DNA from: Clostridiaceae bacterium M8S5
GTDB lineage: Bacteria; Bacillota; Clostridia; Tissierellales; MCWD3
Length of the DNA: 64,000 bases
Assembly: GCA_029227815.1 (NCBI GenBank)
Contig: CP118523.1
Coordinates: 2,046,001-2,110,000, forward strand
Direction: 5' to 3'
Shown here: in pieces, positions 52,384-61,484 of the stretch
How the letters are laid out: every line of letters begins with the position of its first letter
Position numbering within the stretch: position 1 is the stretch's first letter
Notes under the pieces: model-generated
Seen by the model: only the letters and a program-made list of their open reading frames with translations
The model's database searches: none
Told to the model about the DNA's origin: nothing
Program-made: the position numbers and the translations under genes

Positions 52384-53928
52384 ATGATTAAATTATTTGA
52401 ATTAATTAACTCAATTGACATTATAGATTCATGGAATCTAAAGAATATCAATATAAATAATATAGCCTATCATTCTGATAAAGTCACTAATAATGATATA
52501 TTTGTATGTATTAAAGGATATAAGACAGATGGGCATAAATATGTGAAAAATGCTATAGAAAATGGTGCATGTGCTATTGTTGTAGAAGACTACCAAAGTG
52601 GTATAACTCTGCCACAAATACAAGTAGCTGATTCCAGAAAAGCTTTAGCAGATTTAAGTTGTACTTATTACGATAATCCATCTAACAAGATGAAATTAAT
52701 TGGTATCACTGCTACTAATGGTAAAACAACAACCTCTTTTATGCTAAATCATATATTTGAAAAAAACAAACTGAATACTGGGCTAGTTGGTACTGTAATG
52801 GTTAAAGGTGGTAACTTCTATGAACCTTCTATATTAACAACGCCTGAATCATTAGATTTACAAGGGTATTTTGCAAATATGGTGCAACATGGTGTTACTC
52901 ATACTACTATGGAAGTATCTTCTTCTGCATTAGAGTTAAAAAGAGTAGCTAATGTAGACTTTGATATAGTTTCATTTAATAATGTCAGCAGAGAACATAT
53001 AGATCTACATGGTTCTTTCGAAAACTATTTCCAGCACAAATCAAGCCTTATACGTAATGTAAAAAAAGGAAAATGGGCTGTCTTAAATATAGACAACCCT
53101 CTGATAAAAGAACTTGCTAATAAAACACAGGCAAATGTCATAACCTTTGGTATAGACAATGATGAAGGTCATATTGTTTGTAGAAACTTAGATTTATCTA
53201 CTGGTAGAGCTAAATATACTATTGAGATATTAAAGCCATTTGCTGTAGATAATAAAATTTATGAACCTTGTTCTTTCGATATTAAACTAAATTTTCCTGG
53301 ATATCACTCTGTTTCAAACTCTATGGTTGCAATTATTATTGCTATGATTTGTGGTGTTTCCATAGATGTTATAAAGGAAAGCATGAACACCTTTGTTGGA
53401 GTTGAGCGTAGATTTGAATTTATTTATGAGGATGATTTTATAATAATTGACGATCATTTTGCTAATACAGCTAATATCAATGCAACATTTGAGACTATAA
53501 AGCATATGAGCTACAATAATTTAGCTATTGTATATTCTATTAGAGGCTCTCGTGGCGTAACTGTCAATAGAGAAAATGCACAGGCTGTTGCTAACTGGGC
53601 ATCTGAACTGGGTATTAAAGAAATTATAGCTTCTCTAAGCAAATCACATGTTGGCGCTAAAGATATAGTTACAGATGAAGAGTTAGCTGTTTTTAATGAT
53701 GTAATGAATAATGCAAATATAAAAGTGCATCTTTACAATGAGCTTTCTGATTCTATAGCCCATGCTATCAATAATGTAAAATCAAATGATATAATTTTGC
53801 TCTCAGGCTGCCAAGGAATGGATTACGGTGCGCAAATTGCACTAAAGCAGTTACACTTACTTAAACCACATCTTAGTGAAGAGAAACTATTTCATACAAT
53901 AAAAAATAGAGTTGCAGGTATTTCATAA
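52384..53928 (+). CDS. Mur ligase family protein, MurE-like but divergent
   Basis: ATP-dependent amide ligase of the Mur family. The N-terminal domain resembles MurE (DKVTNNDIFVCIKGYKTDGH), the central domain has the P-loop GITATNGKTTTSFML, MEVSSSALELKRV and FNNVSREHIDLHGSFENYF. The C-terminal domain begins VERRFEFIYEDDFIIIDDH. The DNPR motif by which MurE binds diaminopimelate is missing (the region reads IIASLSKSHVGAK), and the terminal loop is SGCQGMDYGA instead of GKGHE. It thus probably adds a different amino compound or acts on a non-peptidoglycan substrate. In this cluster it would extend a product of the ATP-grasp ligases, as the two halves of cyanophycin synthetase do in one chain. 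Confidence 0.85.
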   Translation: MIKLFELINSIDIIDSWNLKNININNIAYHSDKVTNNDIFVCIKGYKTDGHKYVKNAIENGACAIVVEDYQSGITLPQIQVADSRKALADLSCTYYDNPSNKMKLIGITATNGKTTTSFMLNHIFEKNKLNTGLVGTVMVKGGNFYEPSILTTPESLDLQGYFANMVQHGVTHTTMEVSSSALELKRVANVDFDIVSFNNVSREHIDLHGSFENYFQHKSSLIRNVKKGKWAVLNIDNPLIKELANKTQANVITFGIDNDEGHIVCRNLDLSTGRAKYTIEILKPFAVDNKIYEPCSFDIKLNFPGYHSVSNSMVAIIIAMICGVSIDVIKESMNTFVGVERRFEFIYEDDFIIIDDHFANTANINATFETIKHMSYNNLAIVYSIRGSRGVTVNRENAQAVANWASELGIKEIIASLSKSHVGAKDIVTDEELAVFNDVMNNANIKVHLYNELSDSIAHAINNVKSNDIILLSGCQGMDYGAQIALKQLHLLKPHLSEEKLFHTIKNRVAGIS

Positions 53929-53936
53929 TAATAAGG

Positions 53937-53969
53937 GGCATATCTATCATTGAGATATGCCTTTTTTTA
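53937..53969. terminator. Terminator after the Mur ligase gene
   Basis: Perfect 9-bp stem GGCATATCT/AGATATGCC with a 7-base loop and a following T-run on the plus strand. It overlaps the stop region of the convergent gene by a few bases. Confidence 0.85.
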
Positions 53970-54656
53970 TTTAAAACTATATATTTTCCCTTCATCCATA
54001 GAAACAAATAATTTTGCATCTTCTATAAGAAACAATATATCATTTCTCCCTATGTTTCCTCTGTATAATTTTAATATTTTGTTTGTATTTATGAAAGACT
54101 CATACAGTGTTGTCTTATCAATATTAGCTATTTTTTTTACTGAATCATAACCACCTTCAACTAGTGTTGTAGCAATTATTGGACTAACATAACGCAATCT
54201 TGTAACATCTATTAGCTTTTTAAGGTATATTAGACGTTCTGTATCTAATTCAAGCTCTTTTGATGCTTTTTCTATAGGCGTATTAGTAAAATATCTGTAT
54301 AAATCTATAGATGTTTTTAAATTTAATAATGCCAATCTTTTTTGCAAGTTTTCATCAACAAATGGATAATCTGAAAGTTTTCTTGGAGGTGTTATAAAAC
54401 TACCAACTGCGCGTCTTAGAACAATAATATACTCTCTATCAATCCCAGATTTTTCTGCAAATACTTCTGCTTTTTTCTTTGTTTTTAATAAATCGTAAAG
54501 TTCCTTCATCGTATTGGTTCCCATACCTGAAAGCTTTTTAAACCTTCTATCAATGTCATCTCTTAAAATCATCATACTTGGTATTAAATTTCTATTTATT
54601 AGCATGTCCTTAAAATAATCTAATGAATATTTAGACAGCTCTAAATGATACCCCAT
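53967..54656 (-). CDS. Helix-hairpin-helix protein, DUF4332-like
   Basis: A 229-residue soluble helical protein that looks like DUF4332-type proteins: FKKLSGMGTNTMKELYDLLK, KRLALLNLKTSIDLYRYFT and LEVDTERLIYLKK-like segments form repeated helix-hairpin-helix units (here ELELDTERLIYLKKLIDVTR), and YVSPIIATTLVEGGYDSVKK ends with another. Such units bind DNA non-specifically or proteins. It starts ATG with TTAGGAG upstream. It is a stand-alone gene; function unknown. Confidence 0.65.
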   Translation of the reverse strand: MGYHLELSKYSLDYFKDMLINRNLIPSMMILRDDIDRRFKKLSGMGTNTMKELYDLLKTKKKAEVFAEKSGIDREYIIVLRRAVGSFITPPRKLSDYPFVDENLQKRLALLNLKTSIDLYRYFTNTPIEKASKELELDTERLIYLKKLIDVTRLRYVSPIIATTLVEGGYDSVKKIANIDKTTLYESFINTNKILKLYRGNIGRNDILFLIEDAKLFVSMDEGKIYSFK

Positions 54657-54721
54657 TATATCAACTCCTAAAAAATAAAATGTATTTTATTTATAGCATA
54701 ATTCTATTACATAATATCTTG

Positions 54722-55675
54722 TTATTTTGGCTGAACGGGGATATATATATCTACAGCTTTCTTATGGTCACTATTGTTATCATTATCTAATGGATAAAAT
54801 TCGAATGCTGGCTTATCACTTAGCTTAAATCCACTTTTTTCTAGCCACTCATCAATCATATAATCCCATGCCTGCTGATACTCTGTATAATCTAATTTGA
54901 AGCTACCAATAGCATATTTCCCGCCTTCAATTATCGTATTACCAATGTCTCCCTCAACCTTAACAGATTGATCCACAGTCATACATACACTCATTCTTAG
55001 CTTTGTATCTTCTGTCAAGTTGCCTATGTCATGATACACTACAAGCCACTGGGTTTTGCAACTCACTAAATCTCTTGCAAATGCCCATTGATAAAGCTTA
55101 TTAAACAATGTAGTAAATAATTTTGTATCTTGTTTATATTTACCTATATACCTTACATAGATTACTTCTTTATTAGATATTTTTTTAATCTCAAATTTAT
55201 AAGGCTTTATTTTCTCTTTCTCATGTATATTATTTTTCTTCACAGTATCATTATACACATTATTTATTTTAGAATCTTTTCCATCATTGCTTTCTATTTG
55301 TCCATTTTTGCTATTTTGTGGGTCTTCATTTCCTTGTATTTTATATTCACTTGCATTAACCCCAAAATATTTTTTAAAAGCCTTAGCAAAAGATGCCTGG
55401 TTAGCAAAACCAACATTAGCTGCTACTTGTGTTATAGTTTTTTTATTGTCTGTTGATAGCAAAAAGGCTGCCTTTTCAAATCTCAATCTTTTTATATAAC
55501 TATAAAGTGATTCTCTAGTGTAATTTTTAAAGAGTCTATGAAAATGATATGGTGAATAATTAGCTATCTTTGATAAATTATCTAGAGTCAAGTTCTTTTC
55601 TAAATTATTTTCTATATAGTCTTGCACTAAATTTATTTTTGATATATATTCTTTTTTATCTAATTTATTATTCAT
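54722..55675 (-). CDS. AraC-type regulator with GyrI-like effector domain
   Basis: Transcription regulator with an N-terminal AraC DNA-binding domain (about 10-110; LTLDNLSKIANYSPYHFHRL and ITQVAANVGFANQASFAKAF). A Ser/Asn/Lys-rich linker (115-150) leads to a C-terminal GyrI-like/SOUL-type small-molecule domain (about 155-317; VIYVRYIGKYKQDTKLF, AIGSFKLDYTEYQQAWDYMI and DIYIPVQPK). This is the Rob/SoxS-like BmrR-effector layout, usually tied to drug or multidrug response. Target genes are unknown; the neighbouring GNAT and methyltransferase genes are plausible. Confidence 0.92.
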   Translation of the reverse strand: MNNKLDKKEYISKINLVQDYIENNLEKNLTLDNLSKIANYSPYHFHRLFKNYTRESLYSYIKRLRFEKAAFLLSTDNKKTITQVAANVGFANQASFAKAFKKYFGVNASEYKIQGNEDPQNSKNGQIESNDGKDSKINNVYNDTVKKNNIHEKEKIKPYKFEIKKISNKEVIYVRYIGKYKQDTKLFTTLFNKLYQWAFARDLVSCKTQWLVVYHDIGNLTEDTKLRMSVCMTVDQSVKVEGDIGNTIIEGGKYAIGSFKLDYTEYQQAWDYMIDEWLEKSGFKLSDKPAFEFYPLDNDNNSDHKKAVDIYIPVQPK

Positions 55676-55731
55676 AGCTTTTTTCTATCCTCTCAATTGC
55701 ATTTACTAAAATTATATAATAGTTTTTGATT

Positions 55732-56748
55732 TTATGGCTTTAATTTTAGTTCCATTATTAATTCGCCATTTGAATCAGTTTTATTGTTAAAAGAAAAGCC
55801 TAATTGCTGATATAATCCTATTGCTTTAAGATTTTCTTTATATACACTTAAATAAATTTTGTCGGTGGAATACTCTTTTTCTACAATTTCTATTAATTTT
55901 TTAAAAGCTTCTTTACCGTAACCTTTTCCTTGGTATTTTTCATCTATTAGCATTCTATCTATCCAAGTTTCATCATCATATCTATTTGTTTTATCTTGCC
56001 ATATTCCATACATTGCATATCCTATAATTGTATTGTTAATACCTATTCCTTTACTTTTCCATGTAATACCTTCAGGAGGAGTAGCTTCCTCATCTAAACA
56101 GTTTTCTATTGTTTCTATGAATTTTTGCTGACTCTTTTTAACTTTTAATTCTATAATTTCTCTACGATTTTCTTTTGTAATATTAACGAGCTGTATACCA
56201 TCTTTATATTGTATGTTTTCTATTTCTAATCTTAATATATAAAACTGTCTTAACCACTTGGGTTGATTATATATATCATCTTTTATACTTTTTAATGCTC
56301 TTTTCCCTATTCTTCTATCAAGTATAGCAAATAATCTAACTAAGGGATTTTCTGAGGATATACTATTATCAATACTATTATGTAAATAATAGTTCAATGC
56401 TTTTGTAAAATCCCAAACATAAAATATTCCTTCATTAACGAGGGTTTTATTTACTCTATCTTCTACTTCTAAATTTTCTATGTCATGCAGTATTTTTTTA
56501 CCATCCCAATTGCGTTTAGGTATATTTTCTTCTCTTGTAAGCTTAGATAATAGTTTGTTTTCAGCTCTATAATACTCAAAAACATTACCTTTTAATACTT
56601 CTTTTTCATCTATCAGTATTGAAACTCTAGCTTCGTCATCGTGTGCTTTTCTATACTTTGTAATAAAGTACTTAACACGCCCTCTTAGGTTTTCACATAG
56701 TAAATCTTGTTCTAATCTTTTTTTTATCCCGCTCCATGACTGACTCAT
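55732..56748 (-). CDS. SF0329-family domain fused to a GNAT acetyltransferase
   Basis: Two-part protein of 338 residues. The N-terminal part (about 1-190; MSQSWSGIKKRLEQDLLCEN and GRVKYFITKYRKAHDDEARV) resembles the SF0329 family of unknown function, usually a stand-alone protein of similar length. The C-terminal part (about 190-338) is a GNAT acetyltransferase with MLIDEKYQGKGYGKEAFKKL as the acetyl-CoA loop (Q/RxxGxG/A) and NLKAIGLYQQLGF. There is no frameshift or stop between the parts, so this is a true fusion. The start ATG has AAGGTGG upstream. Substrate is unknown. Confidence 0.8.
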   Translation of the reverse strand: MSQSWSGIKKRLEQDLLCENLRGRVKYFITKYRKAHDDEARVSILIDEKEVLKGNVFEYYRAENKLLSKLTREENIPKRNWDGKKILHDIENLEVEDRVNKTLVNEGIFYVWDFTKALNYYLHNSIDNSISSENPLVRLFAILDRRIGKRALKSIKDDIYNQPKWLRQFYILRLEIENIQYKDGIQLVNITKENRREIIELKVKKSQQKFIETIENCLDEEATPPEGITWKSKGIGINNTIIGYAMYGIWQDKTNRYDDETWIDRMLIDEKYQGKGYGKEAFKKLIEIVEKEYSTDKIYLSVYKENLKAIGLYQQLGFSFNNKTDSNGELIMELKLKP

Positions 56749-56780
56749 AATGTCACCACCTTATTTTCTATAAGCTAGTC

Positions 56781-57443
56781 TTATCTATCACAATTAATAA
56801 AATATCCACTTTTATACCAATCAAGATATTCTACATTTACTGACCAGCCTCTTTCTTTTAATTTTAATGCAATTTCATCTGGACTTACATTATTTTTTAT
56901 ACGTTTATTAGTTGGTATATACCACCCCATAAATCTCAATCCTTGTGCTGTAGTATTACTTATATCATCAATAAAATTATCTATATTTTCTATAAACATT
57001 AAAACATCCCTACAAACAATGTAATCAATATGAACATCTTTATAATCAGTTTTTATATTTTTTATATTAGATTTATTAAAGTTAAACCTATCTTCCCGTG
57101 CCAAGTCATTCAACTCTTCTATACAACCTTCATCCACATCAAGTCCATATACTTTACAAGGCATAAGATTATTCAGTATAAATCTAGAAAGAAATCCTCC
57201 GCCACACCCAATATCTAATACATGTCCTTTAATATCTTTGAAATACGAATATATTTTATTGTCATAATATAACGATGCACTTTCTCTATCTATTGTAACT
57301 TTGTTATTGCATTTATTACACACTATAGTTATTTCCATATCTACATCCTCATCCCAAGGATGATATTTGTTTTGTAATATAAAGCATTCTTGTCCACAAG
57401 TACATTTTTTTCCCCATATGATATTATTGTGTTGGTTAATCAT
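56781..57443 (-). CDS. Class I SAM methyltransferase with N-terminal zinc-ribbon-like region
   Basis: A methyltransferase of 220 residues. The N-terminal 45 residues hold two cysteine pairs, CTCGQEC and VCNKCNNKVT, typical of a rRNA-methyltransferase-style or zinc-ribbon head. Motif I is VLDIGCGGGFLSRFILNNLM, followed by VYGLDVDEGCIEELNDLA and DYIVCRDVLMFIENIDNF. I choose ATG 57443, preceded by GGAGGGG; a start 11 codons earlier lacks this. It is separate from the SF0329-GNAT gene by 32 bases and may share its message. Substrate unknown. Confidence 0.8.
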   Translation of the reverse strand: MINQHNNIIWGKKCTCGQECFILQNKYHPWDEDVDMEITIVCNKCNNKVTIDRESASLYYDNKIYSYFKDIKGHVLDIGCGGGFLSRFILNNLMPCKVYGLDVDEGCIEELNDLAREDRFNFNKSNIKNIKTDYKDVHIDYIVCRDVLMFIENIDNFIDDISNTTAQGLRFMGWYIPTNKRIKNNVSPDEIALKLKERGWSVNVEYLDWYKSGYFINCDR

Positions 57444-57635
57444 GATACCCCTCCAAATTATTATGTTAAGAGTCAATCTCCGCTCTCTTTAATTTTCTAT
57501 TTTTTGTATAAGATAGATGTCATCTTGGTATCATCTTATAGTTTAATTATACAATTTAGAAAACATAGCTACAAGTGTTACTATAACATTAAAATTACTA
57601 TGTACCTAATAATTGTATCATTTATAAATGAAATA

Positions 57636-57670
57636 AAAAGAAGCTATACAATATAGTAAGCTTCATTTTT
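57636..57670 (-). terminator. Terminator after the QueG-like gene
   Basis: Stem GAAGCT..CTATA/TATAG..CTTC (imperfect in the middle) followed on the minus strand by TTTTTATTT. Confidence 0.7.
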
Positions 57671-57671
57671 A

Positions 57672-58631
57672 TTATTTAACCACTTTTTCTAATACAATTT
57701 CTTTATCATGCTGAGTTTTTAATATCTTATAATTCATATAGTTAAAAACACATTTTTGTATACATTTTTTACAGCCATAATACTTAGCCAAGTTTTTAAA
57801 ACAAGTTTCCATATCAATACTAGATAATATACCCTCTACACTTAGCTTCTCATCAACTGATGCTATAGCATTGACCGGACATATGTCAACGCATTTATTG
57901 CATCTCCTGCAAAATTCTCTAATCCACAGATAAGGATTGACACTTTCGTTGAATGGTAAATTTTCTATATTTGTATAAACTACTCCTATTCTATGCCTTG
58001 TCCCTACTTCAGGTGTAATTATATAACCATGTTTACCTATGATTCCTAGACCAGCTCTTTCAGCTAATACTGAATATGTAAAAATTCCTTCTAACGGTGA
58101 TCCTGCTATAGCACCAAAACCCCTTTTAGTTAAATACTTTGCTATCTTATTTGACATTCTGCTTATTCTTATATTAGAAATTTCTCCTATTCTTACATTT
58201 TGATATTTATTCAAACTTTTAAATCTATATTTACTTAAATTTAAAGCAAAAACTATCACACTATTATACTCAATGTTATTATCATTAAAGCAATCGTCTT
58301 CTTCAATTTTGGTAAACCCTATTGTAAATATATCATCTTTATTGACTATATTAAAAATTTCCTCAATTTCATTTTTTGTAATATTATTTCTAATAGGTTT
58401 CTTCCTATTTGATTTATATGTTTTAGTAACTTGTTTTATATTCATAATTAACATTGGAAGTGTTAATATTCTCTCCTTAAATGGCAATGTATTAAAGAAC
58501 TTGAACTTCAATTTAATTTGCTCTATAGCATTATCATAATCAAGTACTACTTGGTTTCTATGTAATAGCTCTTCATACGTATCGTCAGGAGTCGAGCGAC
58601 TAAATATCATTTTTAGTATTTGTTTAAGCAA
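57672..58631 (-). CDS. 4Fe-4S ferredoxin protein related to epoxyqueuosine reductase QueG
   Basis: A 319-residue protein whose C-terminal half resembles the QueG/reductive-dehalogenase type. It has LAERAGLGIIGKHGYIITPE in the cobalamin-adjacent region and GTRHRIGVVYTNI, then two cluster motifs: CRRCNKCVDICPVNAI and GCKKCIQKCVFN. The N-terminal 110 residues are divergent and the HEAT-repeat end of QueG is missing. It is therefore probably a QueG-like paralogue (such proteins occur in Clostridia) rather than the tRNA enzyme itself. Start TTG with GAGGGG upstream. Confidence 0.75.
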   Translation of the reverse strand: MLKQILKMIFSRSTPDDTYEELLHRNQVVLDYDNAIEQIKLKFKFFNTLPFKERILTLPMLIMNIKQVTKTYKSNRKKPIRNNITKNEIEEIFNIVNKDDIFTIGFTKIEEDDCFNDNNIEYNSVIVFALNLSKYRFKSLNKYQNVRIGEISNIRISRMSNKIAKYLTKRGFGAIAGSPLEGIFTYSVLAERAGLGIIGKHGYIITPEVGTRHRIGVVYTNIENLPFNESVNPYLWIREFCRRCNKCVDICPVNAIASVDEKLSVEGILSSIDMETCFKNLAKYYGCKKCIQKCVFNYMNYKILKTQHDKEIVLEKVVK

Positions 58632-58774
58632 TATTATCCCCTCCTCTTACCCTGATTTTATATAGTAATTTTACCATACTCTTTGTCAATAAATTGTCTG
58701 ATTTTGTATTATTGATAAATTATTTTTTTATTGGACAAATTAGTATTAGTTTTTATAAATATCTTCAATAAAAA

Positions 58775-58808
58775 AGAGTTATATTAAAATATTTCTTAAT
58801 ATAACTCT
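58775..58808 (-). terminator. Terminator after a methyltransferase gene
   Basis: Perfect 13-bp stem AGAGTTATATTAA/TTAATATAACTCT with an 8-base loop and TTTTTTATTG on the minus strand. Confidence 0.85.
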
Positions 58809-58820
58809 CATCTTATGGTA

Positions 58821-59627
58821 TTATTTTTTAACTATAATATGCAAATGCTCTGCAGCATCTCTATACTGTGGTAGTTCACAATACTGTGCTGCTTTAGTTA
58901 TATAGCTTTCATAGGAATTAGTCATATATTTTTCTAAATTCATAAGTTCAATATGTAATCCTGATATAAAGCTTTCTGCTCCAGCATACGATACTATTTC
59001 AAAGCCTGATTTCTCAACCTCTTTTATAGCAAGAGGTGGTATTGTCATATACGCTTTTGTAAAACATTCCTTCTCTGATAGTTGTAAGTCTCCCTTCATA
59101 TTGTTATCAAAAGTTTCTAATGAATCATACATATCTGGACATTCGTACAAACTAGCTTTTAATACTCCCCATGTATTGATATATGCTATTAATGCTACAC
59201 CATTTTTCTTTAGTATCCTCTTAGTATTTGATAATACCTTTAATCTTTCTTCCGATTCATGCAAATGATACAAAGGCCCCATGACTAAAACTGCATCATA
59301 TTTTTCATCTTCAAGCTGATCTAACTCCAATGCATCTTTACATAGATACGTTACATCTGTAAATCCAGCTTCAGTAATATTTTCTCTGGCTATATCTAGT
59401 TCATTTTTAGATATGTCCATTAAAGTAACCTTATATCCCTTCTTTAACATTTCAAGTGAGTATCTACCAGGACCTGATCCAACATCTAATAGCTCTCCAC
59501 CACTGGGAAAGTATTTATCTATTAAATATAGTGTACTTTTAAATTCGACTACTGAATATGGTGAAGATAATCTATAGTATTCATTTTGCGCTATACTGTC
59601 ATAATAATCTCTAACTATATTATCCAT
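58821..59627 (-). CDS. Class I SAM-dependent methyltransferase
   Basis: Typical Rossmann methyltransferase of 268 residues. Motif I is LLDVGSGPGRYSLEMLKKGY, motif II VTLMDISKNELDIARENI, and motif IV KYDAVLVMGPLYHLHESEER. The LKKNGVALIAYINTWGVLKA segment follows. This is the UbiE/YcgJ-like small-molecule type; the aromatic MGPLYHL pocket recalls arsenite or antibiotic methyltransferase families, but no Cys triad is seen. ATG with AAGGAGG upstream. Single-gene unit with its own terminator. Substrate unknown. Confidence 0.85.
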   Translation of the reverse strand: MDNIVRDYYDSIAQNEYYRLSSPYSVVEFKSTLYLIDKYFPSGGELLDVGSGPGRYSLEMLKKGYKVTLMDISKNELDIARENITEAGFTDVTYLCKDALELDQLEDEKYDAVLVMGPLYHLHESEERLKVLSNTKRILKKNGVALIAYINTWGVLKASLYECPDMYDSLETFDNNMKGDLQLSEKECFTKAYMTIPPLAIKEVEKSGFEIVSYAGAESFISGLHIELMNLEKYMTNSYESYITKAAQYCELPQYRDAAEHLHIIVKK

Positions 59628-59726
59628 AACAATACCTCCTTTAAATATTTATATAATTCTATATCAAGAAAATAAAATTTACAAGATTTATTATATGCTT
59701 TTTAAAATCTTATAATTTCACGATAC

Positions 59727-59756
59727 AAAAACGATGGCTGATGAGCCATCGTTTTT
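59727..59756 (-). terminator. Strong hairpin downstream of the GNAT gene
   Basis: Perfect 13-bp stem AAAAACGATGGCT/AGCCATCGTTTTT with a 4-base loop. It lies 92 bases past the minus-strand GNAT stop and upstream of the methyltransferase start, so it ends the GNAT transcript. Confidence 0.8.
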
Positions 59757-59847
59757 AATTGATAACAAAGTTAATCTAACAGATCTGTAGCAAGAGATAA
59801 ATTTTAACAACATCACAAAATTGATCTTTCTGCAGTCTGAAATAATA

Positions 59848-60993
59848 CTATATCTGTTCAATTAATGCTTTAAGTTTTTCATCTTCTATTGTGCTAAATG
59901 CACTTTCATCAGTTATCCTTTTTTTATCTGTTAATCCATTTTCAATCGCCATCTGTAATTTATTCAATGCTGAATCTAAATGACCATTACGAGCATCTGC
60001 TCTTGCTGAGAAATAATAAAATAAATATTTATTATCTTCTCTTCTTATTCTAGATGATTTAGTTTCATTCTCATCTATTCTTATTACTTCTATTGCTTTA
60101 TTATATAAATAAGCAGCTTCTTTATAATCTTTATTTTGATAACAACTATATGCATGAACTAAGTAGTTATCTAAACTATTTAACCAACCAAATAACACCG
60201 AGTATTTTCTCGTCAATTTAAATCCTACTTTTTCTGCGGTCTTTTGAGATCCTATGTTGTCATCCCAGCAATGCCAGCCTATATCTTTTATCTCTTCAGA
60301 TAAGCAATGTTTTATACACTCAGTAACTACTTTTGTAGCAAAACCTTTCTTTTGATAACTCTCATCTGTTTCTATACCAATTTCAGCTTTATCATCTACT
60401 ATAAAATCTGCTAGACTCCAGCTAACTATATCATCATCTTTTATTATACAAAAACCAAAACCATTTTTTAGAAAATCATCTATACCTGTCCATGCCTCTG
60501 TGTGTGTCCATTCTATTATTTCATCTATATTCTCTAGTTTTTTGTTATCTATTAATTCTTTATCTATTTTTCTAATTTCATAGCCTTCTGGTAAAGACAA
60601 ATCAACATTATTAAATTCGTTGAACATATAGTGCCTACGCCTTTCAACTCCTAAATAATGTTTATCACGTAGCTTATCACTAAGTACTTTTTCCCAAGCA
60701 CTATTTTCATCATATCCTATAAGAAAATCAATTTCTTCAGCTTCTTTCATAGCAGGAAACAACTTCTCTAAAATATATTCAATCATTGAATCATTAAATT
60801 CATCATTATTTTCTTTACCTGCAAAATAGAGATGTGTTTTATTGTATATACACGCGGTTTCTGGTTTGTTTATATTATCTACAAATATCTGACCTCTTCT
60901 ATTTTTTATTACAGAGTTAACATCCAAATAATAATCCAAATTTTCAAATAAGCCCGTTACCATTTCATATTCTTTACATTCTAATTTATACAT
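59848..60993 (-). CDS. GNAT acetyltransferase with C-terminal helical repeats
   Basis: A 381-residue protein. The GNAT domain (about 120-265) has DKAEIGIETDESYQKKGFAT, VTECIKHCLSEEIKDIGW and NIGSQKTAEKVGFKLTRKYS. The N-terminal 120 residues are a divergent second GNAT-like half. The C-terminal 110 residues (YSCYQNKDYKEAAYLYNKAI and ADARNGHLDSALNKLQMAIE) are tetratricopeptide-like, probably for protein contact. I choose ATG 60993, with AAAGGTGG five bases upstream; a GTG three codons earlier is in that site. Such fusions occur in Clostridia; the acceptor is unknown. Confidence 0.8.
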   Translation of the reverse strand: MYKLECKEYEMVTGLFENLDYYLDVNSVIKNRRGQIFVDNINKPETACIYNKTHLYFAGKENNDEFNDSMIEYILEKLFPAMKEAEEIDFLIGYDENSAWEKVLSDKLRDKHYLGVERRRHYMFNEFNNVDLSLPEGYEIRKIDKELIDNKKLENIDEIIEWTHTEAWTGIDDFLKNGFGFCIIKDDDIVSWSLADFIVDDKAEIGIETDESYQKKGFATKVVTECIKHCLSEEIKDIGWHCWDDNIGSQKTAEKVGFKLTRKYSVLFGWLNSLDNYLVHAYSCYQNKDYKEAAYLYNKAIEVIRIDENETKSSRIRREDNKYLFYYFSARADARNGHLDSALNKLQMAIENGLTDKKRITDESAFSTIEDEKLKALIEQI

Positions 60994-61437
60994 AGTTTCC
61001 ACCTTTCGATTTTTTATGGTGGAATATGCTTTGTGTTAAGCAAAAACCACCCTTTTATTCACTTCTATCACGTTAACTTCGCTAAAATTCTCTTGCAAGC
61101 CAATCAGCCTCCTTTATATATTAATTTGTTCAAATGGTTATTTGGCATTTTTGTATGATTTAATTATCAAAAAAACGATATAATTTGTCATTCTTGTGAT
61201 AAATCAATATACACTATTGTCTTATAAGTAACCATATTATCAATCTTATAGGTTCTAGTAAAAAGACTAAAATAAATGCTAAAAAAAGATTTATCATGAT
61301 TTTTAAGTATCTGAGCCTTCCATATTGCTACAATAAAAAAATAGAAACCATAAAAATGCCATATACCCTCATTCATATTATGTATTATTCATAATATCTT
61401 TTAGAACATATTCACATTATAATATATTTCACAATAA
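60994..61437. other. Intergenic region, at most a tiny leader frame
   Basis: About 440 AT-rich bases between the GNAT and antiporter genes, both on the minus strand. A strong AAAGGAGG on the minus strand near 61108-61115 precedes TTG 61098 and a 20-codon frame ending at 61036 (start MQENFSEVNVIEVNKRVVFA). That could be a leader peptide of the GNAT gene, but it is too short to judge. A 62-codon frame at 61188-61376 has no ribosome site and is not called. Confidence 0.35.
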
Positions 61438-61473
61438 AAATAAACCCAAAATAATCATGCTTTGGGTTTATTT
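61438..61473 (-). terminator. Terminator after the antiporter gene
   Basis: Perfect 13-bp stem AAATAAACCCAAA/TTTGGGTTTATTT with a 10-base loop, 12 bases past the antiporter stop; the minus strand continues with a T-rich tract. Confidence 0.85.
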
Positions 61474-61484
61474 GCTCTATTTTA

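Noticed and set aside
61036..61098. 20-codon frame with a strong AGGAGG before a TTG start
   Set aside because: Too short to separate a leader peptide from chance; mentioned in the intergenic entry only.
61188..61376. 62-codon minus-strand frame between GNAT and antiporter genes
   Set aside because: No ribosome site; composition is like the surrounding non-coding DNA.
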